Positions 43,087 to 56,000 of a DNA stretch of 64,000 bases are shown here, one piece after another (the stretch's first letter is position 1; each line of letters opens with the position of its first letter). The DNA is from Todiramphus chloris collaris (Eukaryota > Chordata > Aves > Coraciiformes > Alcedinidae). The position numbers and the translations under genes were made by a program. Location of the stretch: the NCBI GenBank assembly GCA_025345505.1, contig JANVCC010000118.1:789866-853865 (forward strand). Direction: 5' to 3'. The notes beneath the pieces were generated by a model that was given only the letters and a program-made list of their open reading frames with translations, did not search any database and was not told the DNA's origin.

Positions 43087-46000
43087 GTAGGGCCGGGGTC
43101 GGGCCGGGGCCGCCCCGGGCACCTGGCGCGGGACGCGTCTGGAGGCACCCTCGGCCCCGCGGCGGCCGCTGCTTCCCTGGGTGGGGGCCGCGGCCCCGGC
43201 GAACCAGGCACTGCCGAGCGGCCCCGCGGGCAGCCTGGCGCGTCCCCGCCGCCGACACGGACCGTCCTCGGCAAACGCGCCTGCCGGCAGCGCCCGACAC
43301 CTGCGGAGCCGCCGGGGCGGGCCTCGCTGCTGCCGCCGCAGCCGGCACTCCCGCACCTGCGGGCTGCGGGTCCGCCCCTCCCGGGGCCCGAGCGGCTGTG
43401 GAGCGGTGCGGGGTCAGGAGGACGGAGCCGCCCCGTCCCTCTCTCGCCGCTCCGGCGAGCTCGCAGAGCCCGGGGCCGGACCTTTGCCGGGGAGCGCTCC
43501 TGGAGCGTCCGTGCCTCCGCCGCTGCCCTGGGCCAGGCGCACAAGGCGTTTGATGCGCTGCCCAGGACGCTGAGCTGCGGCTGGAGCTGCTTGGCTCGGA
43601 AGCTGGCCGAGCAGCTCGACCTGGGCTGCTGCTGCTCTACCGAGAAACGGGGAGGGATAAGCAGCGATGTTAAATATTTTTGTTTATTTTTTAGCGTTCC
43701 TGTCTTGTTTCTCGTCTCCTGTCGAATGTGAACAAATTTCATCTCTCTTGTTTTGTTTTGTTTTGGTTGTTTTGGTTTGTTTTTTCCCGCTTTGCCCCTG
43801 CAGCCTGAACGGTGCCTCTGAGCCCAGGCTGGTGAGCGCCCAGGCCGGCCCTGCACCCTGGAACGGGCGGCGTGTGCAGCCTGGCTTTGCGGGACAGTCG
43901 ATAGAAGCCCGCAGGCAGCGACCGGCTGCCGCGCTGGCCCGCCCGGTAGCCGTGCGGGGCTGGTACCGCAGCGCAGTTACCGTCCGTCCGCCGCTTGTCT
44001 CCCCGCCGTGCTGGGCACGCACAGAGTTGCTGGAGATCGCCCCTTGGAACCGCTGAGCAGTTGCTGTTTGATCTGAACCAGTTAGGGTCTCTCCCTCTGC
44101 TTTCTTAGGAGCCGGGTTTGCCTGCAGGGCAGAAGGCACGACTTGTGTCTCATTGTACCCCTAAAAGTCTGCTTCGTTTTATTGAAGTTTTTCCTTTTTT
44201 CTTAAGCGTGCTCTTACATGCATCTGTGATGTAAGTAGGGCTGGGGGGTTTTTTTTTTCATCTTCACTTGCCTGTTTCTGGATTTCTGAGTCTGGCAGGG
44301 TCGGTTGCGTTGCGACCCTTTGAACCACTACAGCCAGTGACCTGGTGCAGGAACTGGCTTCTCATAACGTGCGTGAAAGTAAACTGCATCTTGGTGAGTC
44401 TTATCTGTCATTGTGAGCCTTATCTGTTGCTGCAGAGGAGGTGACCAGCTCTGGCAGAGGAGTAGGGATGGCAAGAATAAGTTGGTTTAGCTTAGATATG
44501 TTAAAAACTACGTTGTTTCAACTTCAGTTCTGACTTTTGTTCATGTAGTGAGCAAAGCAAGTTGAAGGCTTTATTCTGACCAGAGTCTCCATAACTAACT
44601 TTGTAACAGAGCTCAGGGCCTTTGTTTTCAGCTTGGGGTTTTGGCTTGGTTTTTTGGAGGGGAGAGGAGGAAGGAGGGTGTTTCTCCTTCCTTTCTTTTG
44701 TTCTTAAAAATAAATGGTATTTGAAATATGGAAATCAGTAAAGATTTTGGCACTTAGTTCTTACCTGATGGATTACTGGACTTACAGGGCACTTAGAAAA
44801 ATGCCCAAATTGAACTCTATATTCAAACTTCTACATCTCTCTTAATTGCTTTGAAAAAACCCCAAATGACAGCGCATTCCAGAAGCATCCATATTTAACC
44901 CTTGCACTGCCGTGGGTGTGCATGGGCAGGTTTGACAGCTGCTACAGGGAGAAGACTGAAATAAGCCCTGCATTGTTTCTAATCATTATAAATAGCTTCC
45001 TTCTGCAGGCTTGTTGGTAGGAGACCCAGTTCCTGATGTGCCACTTAGTGTTTAAGTATCTTTTCCCATCTGGTGTCTCTCCCTCCTCCCACTCCCCCAA
45101 GGCCCCAGTTCCCCCTTGTGCTTTTTGTAAAGCTTCATAGTGTCAGAACGTTTTTGCCTCCTTGTACGCCTGGCTCTCTTCACCCTGCTGAATTAAAGCT
45201 GTAACAAGTGCTGGTGCCTAGAGATCACCAGTCCAGCATTGTGTGCTTAGTGAAGGTCCCAAGCCAAAAGACATGGATCTAGGTTCAGCTATGTTTGTGG
45301 GGTTTTTTATTTTTATCTACTGACAAAATTGTATTGGGTTCCCATTTGCGGTTTGCTTCATTCCGAAAAGGCAGGAAAATCAAAGCCTGTAACAAGCTGT
45401 GGAATAATATTTGGGATAAGTTGCAGTGGTGGTCTTCACGAGCTTGTTATAAAGTGAACATCAAGTCAAGCAGACATCAGTGTATGATGTTGAACTGTCA
45501 GACTTTATTGCTGTGGTGGTTTCCGTTTTTTAAAATCCCTTGTCCTTGTTTAAAGATGCCTCTTGTGTTACCTGCTGCTTACAAAGATGAGAATTAGTTT
45601 CATGCCTTGTGAGCTGAGAGTATTTAGAATCCTGGTTCTCTTTACTGGTAGATACTTGGCAATGGTTGGCACATTTCAGAGGAGGCTTTTCGTTTTGCAG
45701 TTAGACTCCCAAAGCAGTTTGTCTAATAAGACTGGCTCTCCGGTGTGTTTGCAGCTGTAAGACGGCCAGGCAATTTAGCTGCTGCTTGCACAGTAGGGTA
45801 ATTATGTGTGCAACTTTAAAACGAAAAGCCAAGTCTAGATACTGCAGCACTCCAGCACTGTAAGGATCAGGCCCAAAGCCCTGCTTTGAGCAGGACTGAG
45901 GGAGAGCCCTTGTTTCTAAAACTAAACCTGCAGCCAGGAAATAAATACAAGGCAAGCATTTTGTAATCTGATAGGAAGTGGGTGTTTAGTTAAAGAGGGG

Positions 46001-49000
46001 CTTCCCCACAGAAAATGGCCAAATACGCTCCTCACGCTCCTTAGCTGAGGAATTCTTGAAACTTTTTGCCATTCCCTTTTCACTTCCACCCCCAAATATT
46101 TCATTTGGAAAACTCTACTCCTGATTATTCCCAAGAATAGGAACCTTGCTGTAAGATAAAGCAACTTCTTCAAAATAATGAGAAGTGCATACTAAGTTTG
46201 TTCTTTCTTACTGTTTTAAAACTTAAATACCATCATGAACAGGGAGAAAGTATTTCTTTCAACAAGGTGATTTAGATAACTTTTTTGTTCAGAATTGAAT
46301 TTCTGACATGCCTCAGAACTTAAATTGTTATTGTTAGGTCGTCTGTAGCTTAATTAGTGCTAATTGGTTTTGTGATTGGCAGATATCTTAATAAAATATA
46401 ATTAAACATGTGAGAAGACAAGTATGCAGCCGGTTCTTACCCGCATTATTAGGTTTATTCTAGAATACCTTGGGCAAATCATGAAACCTTTGCTGCTGTT
46501 AGCAACATTGTTTGGAAACCCAGAAGTGTTTAGAGGCCTGTTTGTTTCGCTTTCGTTAAATTCAGAATGGAAACTATTGCATCTGCGATTGATGGGGAAG
46601 AAGACGTGTTAACAAGGTGTTGGGATTTGATACAGTGAGCAAGGCCCCTCTGACTTCTTGACTGCAGTGTTTGGAAGCTGCAGTGAGCAGGCCGTGGCAC
46701 ACGGTTGAAGTCGTTCCCAGATCTCTGCCTTGCTGCTCTGTGTGCGTGTGTTCTGGAGTTATTTATCTGGAGTTATTTTATTTAGTTATTTAGTTTTTTC
46801 TGGAGTTTATTTAGTTATTTAGTTTATTCTGGAGTTATTTAAATTATCTGGAGTATAAGTACTTATTTTTTTTTCTTCTCTAAGTGTGTATAATATTGTA
46901 TGTAATTCTGTAGATATTTTTACATAAATTGTACTTTCTTCTTGCAGTTAAAGCTGGAGGAATGAGAGTGTCTAAAAAGCAAGAAAATGGACCTGTTGAG
47001 AAAAATGCTAAAGCTGCAGGAAAAGAAAAGGCAAGGTACTGCACTGCAGGGCTGTTCCCCCTGCCCCACAGATGAAGTTCATAGGTAACAGGCTGAAGAT
47101 TGAAAACAAAGACAGCTCTTAATCTCTGAAGAGTTAAAATCTTAATTTATGCAGCTTATAGATAAAAGGCAACTTTGAGGAAATCATTGACTGGGGAAGA
47201 AAAAAAAAAAGCCCAAATGCTCTAGCTTCAAAATCTAAGGCCAGTGCCTTGCAATGAAAGACAAAGGCTGAATCTCTTCTCTATCGTTGTGTGTTACGGA
47301 ACAGAAATTAGAACGATGTGGTTCCTAATGAAGTAATGGTCAAACAGTTTATAGTGAAATAAGAATGAGGACAGTCTAAAATTCATTCTGAGGGAAATTA
47401 AACCCACATCTTCCCTCTCGCAGTAATCTGTTATTTCCCACATGGGCTACATCTCCTATTTCCATCTGAAATCTAATTGGTCTTCTTATGTTTTCTGCTT
47501 TATAAAGTTACTCAAGCTGTTTTGCCCCAAAACGAAGGCACGCTTCTCCTTTTGAATGTTTCAGTGACTGGTTGAAATGGTCATGCAAACAAATGTTTTC
47601 TTACAGCTTTTTCAAATGAAGACTGAATGGTTTTTTAAAATACATACACTTTTCTTGAATATCACTTAACAAAAATCTATGTTGACTAATATAAAGATAA
47701 GAGGGTAAAATTTTAATGGCTTGTGGTGTTCCTGAAATTGCATCAGAGTCCAAATCCTAAAAGGAGACAGTGCTTAGACACTTAGTTTAAAATTGCAATA
47801 GAAGCAAAACCCTTTCTTAGTGGCCACCGAGTTTGGATGTTCCTTATCTCACCACATACCTACTTTTTTTGCACAGAACGTTCCCTTTAGGATGCTGCAG
47901 TTCTTTTGGGCCTATCCAGAACTGCATAGTTACGGCCGAGGAGCTTAGCACCCCTCAGAGGTGCTGTGACATTCAGAAACCAGTCAGTGTGAAGCTAAGG
48001 TTTTCTTCGAAGGAGTCTGATCCAGTGATTTGCTCTTGGAACCCCACTGTCCCGATAGCTGTGACCTTGCTATGCTAGGAAGCAGTGTGCATATCCTCCT
48101 CCTCCTCCTGATTAGGATATTCATGAGGAAATGGAAGACCTTGGCCTGTTTTCAGCTAAAAATGGTACATGTCTTGCTGTGTTATTTGCCTCCACCAGCA
48201 AGCTAGATGCTTCCTCTTGAAGTTTTGCAGAGCAAGACTTGACGTTTGTGGGGATGAGACAACATGTAATGATTAAAGTACCATGCTTAGGGAGGTGGAT
48301 CTAAAATTACACTCAGCATTTTAATTCCTCTGCACTTAAAACCTTTATCCCTTTTGTCAGCATTCAAAATACAATGTGTAAGTTGAGACTGGCACTTGGA
48401 TGTCCTTCCCTAATGAGTGCTCCTGCACATAGTGTATGCTTTTTTTTCCTTTTATCCAGCCTTCTAAAAATGTTTAATTTTTGTTGTTACAGTGGCCCAG
48501 CTCCAACAGGAGAGCATAGACTGATCTTGTAGACTCTTGAGAGCAGGAGATGAGGGTTTTATTCCCAACAGAATGAGGACAGCCTGGCATTCATTCTTCC
48601 CTTGGAAACTGTTGAGCACTGCCATATTTGGTGTAGGTAGGAAACACCTCTGTTGCTTCAGAAGTGACTTAGTCATCTTGCTGTAGAAAAAGCACTTGGA
48701 AGGAAATGGTTTTTACCTGTAGGATCTGGCTCAGATTTTTGTCTGCATGTGGATGCCTCTCCCATAGTCCCAGTTTGGGACTAGTTTTGTGCACAAAACT
48801 GAAGGAAAACAAGGTTAAATATTCTGTTGTACCTCTTAAGAACAGAACTCCCTTCAAGCAGTCTTGTGTTGTTGTCTTGATAGCTTGCTCTGGGCTTGCT
48901 GGAGAGGGCAGTCCAAACTGGGAACTGCTCTAGAATCATGTCTTTATTAAAAGAATTATCTTGAAAGCTGTGAATTAGTCCTTCCACTGCTGGGGATTTA

Positions 49001-52000
49001 GGGACAAGTTACTTTTTACCTGTAAGAAAGGAGCCACCTTCCGTGGTACCCAAGTAACCATTTAAAAAGCCTGGATTCAACAGGATAGGTAAGTGGTCTG
49101 AGTGGCTTTGTTCTGATTCCCACTTTTTTTTTTTTTCCCTTCACACTGGGATTAAAGTTGCCTGTATTACTTTTGATAAACAGACTTATCTCAGGTGTTT
49201 CTGAAGATATTTAGTCGCTGCCAGGAAGGCTTCCTTTTCAGTTGAATGTCTGCATGTCCACTGCAATCACAGCGTCAGAGTGTCTGGCAGTCACTGCAAA
49301 GTACTGTAGTCTTGTAATGTTGTAGTGAAACAGATTATTTTGCCAGCAGTTGAAAGGGAAGCCTGTGACCAGACTGGCAGCCGAGCTCAGTTTTTTGACC
49401 AGGATAGGATTTTTTTATTTTTTGTCAAAAATATTGTAATCAACTGGGTAACTTCTAAATTAACTGAGCTGGACTGTGTTTAGCACTGACATATCGACAC
49501 TGTTTCCTGGCAGGCTACAGAAATCGCCACTGTAGGTTTCTGTGTGTTTTTTCTGCTCAATGTCTTAGAGGTCAGTAACCTAGAATAGAATTTCTGGAAC
49601 ACAGATGAGCCCGTGTCACTGACTTCTTTCCTGTTTACTAGTTCCCTGTGCCAGAATCAATGGTTCCTCCATGTAGTGCGCATACCTTGTTGGGATGATG
49701 GATTTCTCTGTCAGGCTGCAGTCACACAAGTCAGAGAACTTTCTAAAGCAATTAGTAGCTGTCATGTACAGACCCCTTGCCTCTAAGTTTCTGATTCAGA
49801 CAGGATTATCCAAGAGGCTTGAAGTCACTGTCACCGCTTAGAGTGGCTACTTAGAGCTGAGATTGGTATTGGCAGGGGCCGAGCTTTGAAATTTAGTTTT
49901 AATAAATAAATAAAATCGTGCTTGTTCTGAAGTTGCTGTGTAGCATACAGCAGCACAGAATGTAGTGCATCGTGTTAGTAAGTAGATGCCTGCCTGACAG
50001 TCTTCTGACAACACATTATATTTGTCTATACCTCATTATTTAAGAGAAACAATTCAGAGTTTGGTGTGTTCTTGGGGTTTTGTTGTTGTTTTCCTAATAA
50101 CTTGTTTAGGGTGTTTTTTTGTTTGTGTTTTTTCTGGCGTTAGATGGTTTTTGTTTTCATTGATTGCCAGTGGTCTGGGTGTAATTTTGCTGCTGTCAGT
50201 TCCATAGTCATAGTTACCCGATGGCATATACGGATCTTGAATAACTTGTATTTGTCAGTGTGGCAAACTGTATTGATTGGTAAATTGGAATTTCAGTAGG
50301 AAATGTGTCTTGCCTGATCCGCAGAATCATTCACTAAAGCACAGTCTGCTTTTTCAGGAGGCACGTTTAAGGCATCTGGTTCCATCTGTAAGGGTTATAA
50401 TGATTTTTCTTGACTCCATGTTTAAGCCATAGAGGTGTCACTGCAAATAATGGTCTCATCAGAAGAATGTGCAATCCACAGTGCTTCCTGGTGTTGAAGT
50501 AAATTACTTCATATCCACAGATCACTCACTTGTGGAATACTGGTAGCATGGCTGTTCAGAAAGTTAGTGGGATAATCTTGTGCAAAAAGTTATTGCCTGA
50601 CCGATTGCTGCTATCCAAGGAAACACTCACCAAAAGCAAATGGTGAACATTTTTTTATGGGTCTAGACTGGAATCAAGAAAATGACAAAGTCAGATTTTT
50701 GTAGTTCAGGATATTGGTGCTCAGCTTCTATAAGGCTACTCCACAGTATACAAAAAAACATCCATTTGAGATGTTTAAGGATATTTTGTATAGGTTTTTG
50801 TTTAAAACTGTATCTAAATGAAACAGCCTGCAACACAGATTTTGCGTTATTCTATTCTTGTGGCAGTGTATCTGTTTTTAAATATCATAGTCTTTAATGT
50901 GATTAAAGAATTTAGCTCCAGAACCTAACTGCTGTTAGAAAATGTTTTGTATTAGGGCAGGAGAATTAAAGTGATGTGTTTCTGTGAGACGGAATTGCTA
51001 AATACTTTTTTTTTTTTTGCTTTACAGTGCTATTGCCAGTTTTTCAAAAACTCCGAACATGGATGTCTTGCTAGCAGAAGTGCTGAGCAAAGTAAGTACC
51101 TCTGGAAGAACATGACCCATGCTTGTCAGGGCTTCTCCATAAAGCTAAGTACTGAGGGGAAAAAAAAAAATCAAAAAGTGAATTTTCCTTAAACTGCTGT
51201 CATCTGACACTTGTAGATTTGTCATCTACCACTATATATTCTTCAGGCGATCTGTTTCTTTAGCAGCTGCGTGGCTAAAATGCTAGGTGTCTAAAGAGTA
51301 ACTCACCTTCCCTCCTTATTCTGCTGTGTCCGATCGCATTCCTGTTTCACACCACATAGCCCCCGGGTAGACATGTGTATCCCTGCTACAGAAAAGCACA
51401 GCTAGATATGAAGGTAGATACAAAGGTGTACCCTTTTTTCAAGTAGTTTGTCAATTTAGGTTTATCGAATTGTGGGCAAGAGTTACCAGTGACATAGCAA
51501 GCTTGTGGCAGAGCTGGAATTACAACACAGAACAAACCAGTTGTTTATCTCACTGTGGAAATAGATTTAACTTCCGTAAGGATTCAACTTGGATAAGTGA
51601 AGAGATTGCTTCTTGAAGGGGTTGGGCAGTGTCACCCACAAGCGCACGGTGATACCGGGCTGGGCAGCTAATGGCAAACTGCTGCTAGCCAGCCCTGAGG
51701 CAGCAGGCACAGTGTATGCTGCTGTGCCACGCATCCAGCTCATTCTCCAGAGGCCTGACGTTAGTCAAGCATCTTCTGGGCTTCTCCCATGGAAATAGTA
51801 CAAGATCATTTAAAATACTGTGCCGCAAAGCTGTTGAGGGACCTTTCTATTGGTTGTTACGCTTACTGTACAGTTCCTCTTGCTGGGCTGTTGATGCAGA
51901 GACTCTTACACCTACACTTTGCAAGAGCTGATTTAACGAGCAGCCTTGTAATTTGCACACTAATCTGAAGATCTGACAGTTACCATCTATTTTTCATACA

Positions 52001-52875
52001 CTTGCAGTCTTTAGATTTTGAAGCATGCAAGAGTCCCTTGTCCACAGAGCTTGGTAAAACATCAGTTGAATCGTTTCAGCATAAGCCTTTCATCAACAGA
52101 TGTCATTACAGCTTTAGCATGTAGATCATGGATTTTTGCTTAGACATGTAAGGAGAACAGATACAGCTCATCCTGTTTGTCTTCTGTTTGTCCCCATCTC
52201 CTCTGCTCTGACTTACCATTTCCTCCTTCTCTTGGTTTCCAGAGTCTCGTACGTGAACCTTCCTCAGTAGTTCAGAAAGTGATAATTAGATACCATAATG
52301 ATAATGATTTGAATCTGGGAAAATCAGAATTTGAAGCAACTTAGTGTTGACTCTGGTGTAGAATCGTTAAGGTTAGAAAAGACTTCCAAGATCATAAAGT
52401 CCAACCTTCTACCCAACACCTCCAAGACCACTAGGCATACTGATTATTTGCTCTGCTTTCCTTACCTTGACAGCTCATCCTATGAACTACTCAAAAGGGG
52501 CGGAAGGGAGGGGGGCAGGCAGAATAGTTCACTGAATGTAGTCAGGCTAATATCACTTTGAAAACAGAAATCCTAATTAAATGTACAGTTACCATGAGTA
52601 TTGTGTATTGATCGTTTGAACTTGTTGTGGAGTTAGGTTTCACTGCTGTTTTTAAACTACTTTTGTATGTTGGAATCTAGGAAGAGAATAGCAGAAAAGC
52701 TGTATTCTATCACAACTCTCCCCCCCACCCCCCCCCTCCCCTTTTAATGTTACAGATGAGCCACAAAATTTGTGCAGCAGCATTGCAAGTGGCTCACCAA
52801 AAGCCACGGCCTGCCTTGGAGAAGTTCATACTGCCTAAAAGAACTCACATTATACAACAGCCACGGAAATGTTAA
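43029..52875 (+). CDS. DAPL1: DAPL1 (death-associated protein-like 1), complete, 4 exons
   Basis: Joined exons 43029-43086, 46948-47035, 51028-51091 and 52756-52875 give 330 nt: 109 residues plus TAA. Human DAPL1 has about 107. The conserved core starts at residue 20 ([13 protein letters not shown]), followed by a Lys/Ala-rich linker, [11 protein letters not shown], a short Leu-rich segment ([12 protein letters not shown]), [11 protein letters not shown] and the hallmark C terminus IIQQPRKC. The protein is small, basic and without signal peptide or membrane segment, so cytosolic or nuclear. Family knowledge: DAP/DAPL1 proteins occur on dormant ribosomes in vertebrate eggs, with the C-terminal part threaded into the polypeptide exit tunnel; DAPL1 is also linked to epithelial differentiation and growth restraint in retinal pigment epithelium. 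All junctions keep phase and are GT-AG. The first 19 residues are unlike the human ones. Confidence 0.93.
43087..46947 (+). other. DAPL1: DAPL1 intron 1
   Basis: 3861 bp, GT-AG. The first kilobase belongs to the CpG island. An AT-rich imperfect tandem repeat with TCTGGAGTTATTTA units lies at 46752-46857. Nothing else recognised. Confidence 0.85.
46752..46857. repeat. AT-rich imperfect tandem repeat
   Basis: Repeated TCTGGAGTTATTTA and TTAGTTATTTAG units of uneven spacing, about 100 bp upstream of DAPL1 exon 2. Confidence 0.8.
46948..47035 (+). CDS. DAPL1: DAPL1 exon 2 (residues 20-49)
   Basis: 88 nt. Acceptor TTGCAG ends at 46947, donor GTACTG at 47036. It encodes [20 protein letters not shown] and AKAAGKEKA. 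The GGMR.SKKQ motif is the best-conserved N-terminal block of the DAP family. Confidence 0.94.
47036..51027 (+). other. DAPL1: DAPL1 intron 2
   Basis: 3992 bp, GT-AG. No gene, RNA or known repeat recognised. Confidence 0.8.
51028..51091 (+). CDS. DAPL1: DAPL1 exon 3 (residues 49-70)
   Basis: 64 nt. Acceptor TTACAG ends at 51027, donor GTAAGT at 51092, phase 0 out. It encodes [19 protein letters not shown] and LSK. SAIA aligns with the human SAIANVAK segment. The upstream T-run (about 51004-51018) provides the pyrimidine tract. Confidence 0.93.
51092..52755 (+). other. DAPL1: DAPL1 intron 3
   Basis: 1664 bp, GT-AG. Contains a reverse-oriented CR1 remnant (about 52360-52440) and ends with a C-rich pyrimidine tract. 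Confidence 0.85.
52360..52440 (-). mobile_element. CR1 LINE remnant, reverse orientation
   Basis: GAATCGTTAAGGTTAGAAAA, then CTTCCAAGATCATAAAGTCC and CCAACACCTCCAAGACCA, correspond to the complement of the CR1 3' end. It lies within DAPL1 intron 3. Confidence 0.8.
52756..52875 (+). CDS. DAPL1: DAPL1 exon 4 (residues 71-109) and stop
   Basis: 120 nt including TAA at 52873-52875. Acceptor TTACAG ends at 52755 behind a C-rich tract (52720-52740). It encodes [33 protein letters not shown] and QQPRKC, the segment inserted in the ribosomal exit tunnel in studied relatives. Confidence 0.94.
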   Translation: MSHKICAAALQVAHQKPRPALEKFILPKRTHIIQQPRKC

Positions 52876-53025
52876 GATAATCATTGAAATACTCTGTTTA
52901 CTTAAAAGTGAGTTTCTATTCTAAATAGCACTTAGCACACTGTGGTAAAATGATCAAAAGCTGTGTGCCTTGTATCTTACTGTATTTCTGTCACTGACAA
53001 TAAAATACTTTATAAGAAGAGTTAC
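52876..53025 (+). terminator. DAPL1: DAPL1 3' UTR with AATAAA poly(A) signal
   Basis: AATAAA at 52999-53004, 124 bases after the stop. Cleavage is expected near 53020. The 3' UTR is short, about 145 bases. Confidence 0.8.
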
Positions 53026-56000
53026 TAAATGTACTTGGGATTTATTAAAATAGGATGGCTTCTGTGTAACCCAGTTTTACTTGTGTACAGTAATGACTCA
53101 ATGCCAAGAATTCTTAAGAGCTTCATTTCTGTGTGTATTTTGACTGAAGTCCTGAAAGCTGCCAACTTTTTTTTTTTTTAATTTTTTTTTTTCCTATTTA
53201 ATGATAGCAAAGCTGATGTGAACATGATCCTAAGAAAGCAGGTCACTGAATGGTCTGGGTTTTAATTTAGGCTGAGGTGTTCCATGCTGAGCATGTGCCT
53301 TAGGCTTATTGCACAGTAAGAAACTTCAGGAAGTCCCGAGAGAGATTTCATGCAGTGGTAAAAACATTTCTTCCTTGCCTTTGTTTCTGTAAGGAAAGCC
53401 AGCTCCACTGCAGAGATTCCTCTGCTGAGATCTGGAGAGTAGGAGAACCTGAAGAACCAAGTGAAAACAGCCTATTCGTGTGACCCCTTCGGGGCTGGGG
53501 AGGGCAAGTGAGGGGAGTACCCGACTTGGAGCTGAACCTCTGCGTTGCAAAGGCGGGTAGGAGGGAGGAGTCGGGGCGCAGAGAATGCAGCACGTTGAGC
53601 ATGGAGTTCAGGGATGGTGGCTGAAAAGTGATGAGCCCCAGCATGGACTGGTAGCAGTAGGGTCTTGAGGGGTTATGTTTAATAACAGGGAGGAGTAATT
53701 GTACATCTGAGTACAGGAAGTGTCCTTGAGCCTGGCCTGCTTATGGTGTCAGCAAAAGGCAACAGGAACAGCCAGTCCTGCCCAGTCCAGAGGATAATAC
53801 TCTCCTGCTGCTGCTGGTTGGTTGGGTAGCTCATCTGACTTCTTGCTCTGAGTTTAATTCTGCTGGGACTGTTTTCTTTAAGGTGGTGATTGCATATGAA
53901 TATGCCACTAAATTTGTAGTCAAGGAGTACAGATAGACTTAATATGAAAGGTGGTGCTCAAAAATGCTCTTATGGTTAACGAGGCTTCTTTATGTGTGTG
54001 TTTCCCATGTGAAAAAAACAGGGGACCTATTAGGAGCATAGGAAACACTCCCTGTTAAGAAGAGGGATCCCCAGTGGGTTGCCCAGAGTTAGTGTTACCA
54101 CTTAACATGAATGTCTGCTTCATTTCATCCATCCATAAAATGTAAATAACTTTGTATGTTGATTAAAGAGCCAGTTATGATCACAGGAGGTGGTGATCAG
54201 TAGTATGTACAATAAGTAGTTTGGTTACACCTTGAATAAATAGGAAAAATGTAAAACCGTGCTGCTCCTCTGAAGGAGACTCTTTTCTCTGCCCTGTTCC
54301 TGGTCGCTGCTTGTGAACTGTTTGTCACTGTTACCCTGGACAATGCCAGCAACATACTTTGTGGATATTTAAGTTGTAGGTCCAGGATTTGGAGAACACC
54401 TAGTTCTCCTTTGATATCATGTAGCGTGCACTTTTCACTCCCCAGGTTGGCTTTATGTAAATGATTATCAGTATGAATGTAAATGAGTCATGATTTGAGT
54501 TACAGCTGTCCATCAAGTGTGACATAATCATTCATGTTATCAAGGCCAAAAATAGCACTGTGCACTCCACCCTGTCACTGGCTAATACATGCTCCCTATA
54601 GAAAGAATATTAGTAAAGTCTTTGTAATTCTAATATTAGTTGGTTTTGTTTGTGAAGAAAATAAATGGCTCATAGGATCTGATTCTGAGGCCTTTATGAA
54701 CATTACTTTCTGTGAAATAATCTGCTTCTGAAAATTTGTTTTATATTCTGGCCAGGGTTTTAGTGTAAACAGATCTTGTAGGAAGAGGCTTGTCCTGTCC
54801 CGAGTTACACCCAGCCTTCCCCTGGCAGCTGCACTAACTAGGCACCCATTTGTTCTGGCCAGTTTGTGCTTCACCTGTGCCTGAGCAACCATCTGACCAT
54901 CCTTCCCTGGTGCCTGGAGGGACGGGGCCTGTCCTTGCACGCTCTAGAGGTGGGTGACTGCGTTAAGTTGCACTTCATTGTGGGGAGTCACTCAAATACT
55001 GTGGACAGGGAGGTCCCTGGGATCCTTGTTTCTATCCTGCATCTCTACAGCAGCTGGAACATGACTGCCCTAGCTCTGTGCACGTCACTCGGCGGGAGCT
55101 GGACCGGCTACTGCGCTGCGTCATCGCTGCAGCGTGCGAGCACCCATGGCCGATGCAACGTCAACATCGCTGCACGTGGCACTGAACAGACTGCGCTTCT
55201 CTCAGGGCCGTATTTGATTTTGCAGTTCCGTTGTTTGATTTTTTTCAATGACTGTTATTTAAACTGTGTGAAGTGGAATGTTCAGGGCAGGGATGGCATG
55301 CTCAATGTAGAAAGTACCTGTAGGAAATTACTGTTGTGACATAAATCAGGTAGTCCCAAGTCATTGCTTAAGACTTACGTAATACTTTTGTTTGAAAGGT
55401 TGGTAAGCTACTCCATGCAGTGCATGTTTAGCAGATTCTCTGCTATGTAGATCATCTAAGTATAAACAGTAACTCAAGTTCTGGAAGTCTAGTGTCTACT
55501 CTATCAGTGAACAGGAGGTATGTAGCACAGGCTCAGCATGTGCTTCTAAGAGGCTTCTCAGGAGCATCAGTCTTCCTGAAAAAACATATCCATGCACTGC
55601 AGGTATGGCAGCAGTACTGGGGGTCTGCACCTGCACAGAACTGCTCTGGAGTGACTGCCTGGTGCTTCCAAACAGCCTAGCAGGAAGCCTGCTTTAATGT
55701 TAAGTCTCTTCCATCTTCTGCCTGGGTAAGATTTTCAGGTGTAAAAAAGAGAAGAGGACAAGAAGTCAGGGGATCTAATTTTGATAAAGTCAGTTTCATG
55801 GTTTTACTAAATGTAAAGCAGGTGCAAGCTCCTCTTCTGCTATGGCACATACCTTGCAGAGCATGAAATCCTGACAGCTGCTCTTCATTTCCTGCCTCTG
55901 TGGGATGTTGTCCCCTGTGGTGCCATTACAAGTTGCTTTTTGTGTCCACAGCACTTACTAGTCTTTGGAGGGAGCCTGAAAGATTTGTGTAGAGAACAAA

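Larger units (their letters stand above)
42550..44050 (+). promoter_or_regulatory. DAPL1: CpG island and promoter region of DAPL1
   Basis: CpG-dense from about 42550 to 43650, with a second CpG-rich lobe at 43850-44050 after an AT-rich interruption. GC-box-like motifs read in complement at about 42939-42950 and 42997-43007 (GCCCCGCCCC) just upstream of the start codon; no TATA box is evident. The layout is that of a broad CpG-island promoter whose transcription starts within about 150 bases upstream of 43029. The long open frames on both strands (up to 330 codons) are a consequence of few stop codons in GC-rich sequence. Confidence 0.8.

Noticed and set aside
42739-43731. 330-codon open frame on the + strand
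   Set aside because: It runs through the assembly gap and the CpG island, is Pro/Arg/Ala/Gly-rich, and has no recognisable domain. Few stops are expected in such GC-rich sequence.
43014-43856. 280-codon open frame on the - strand
   Set aside because: It is complementary to the DAPL1 island and compositionally biased like its neighbours; there is no family resemblance.
54866-55339. 157-codon open frame downstream of DAPL1
   Set aside because: No recognisable domain, no splice partners, and unremarkable composition for a chance frame over a CpG-rich patch.
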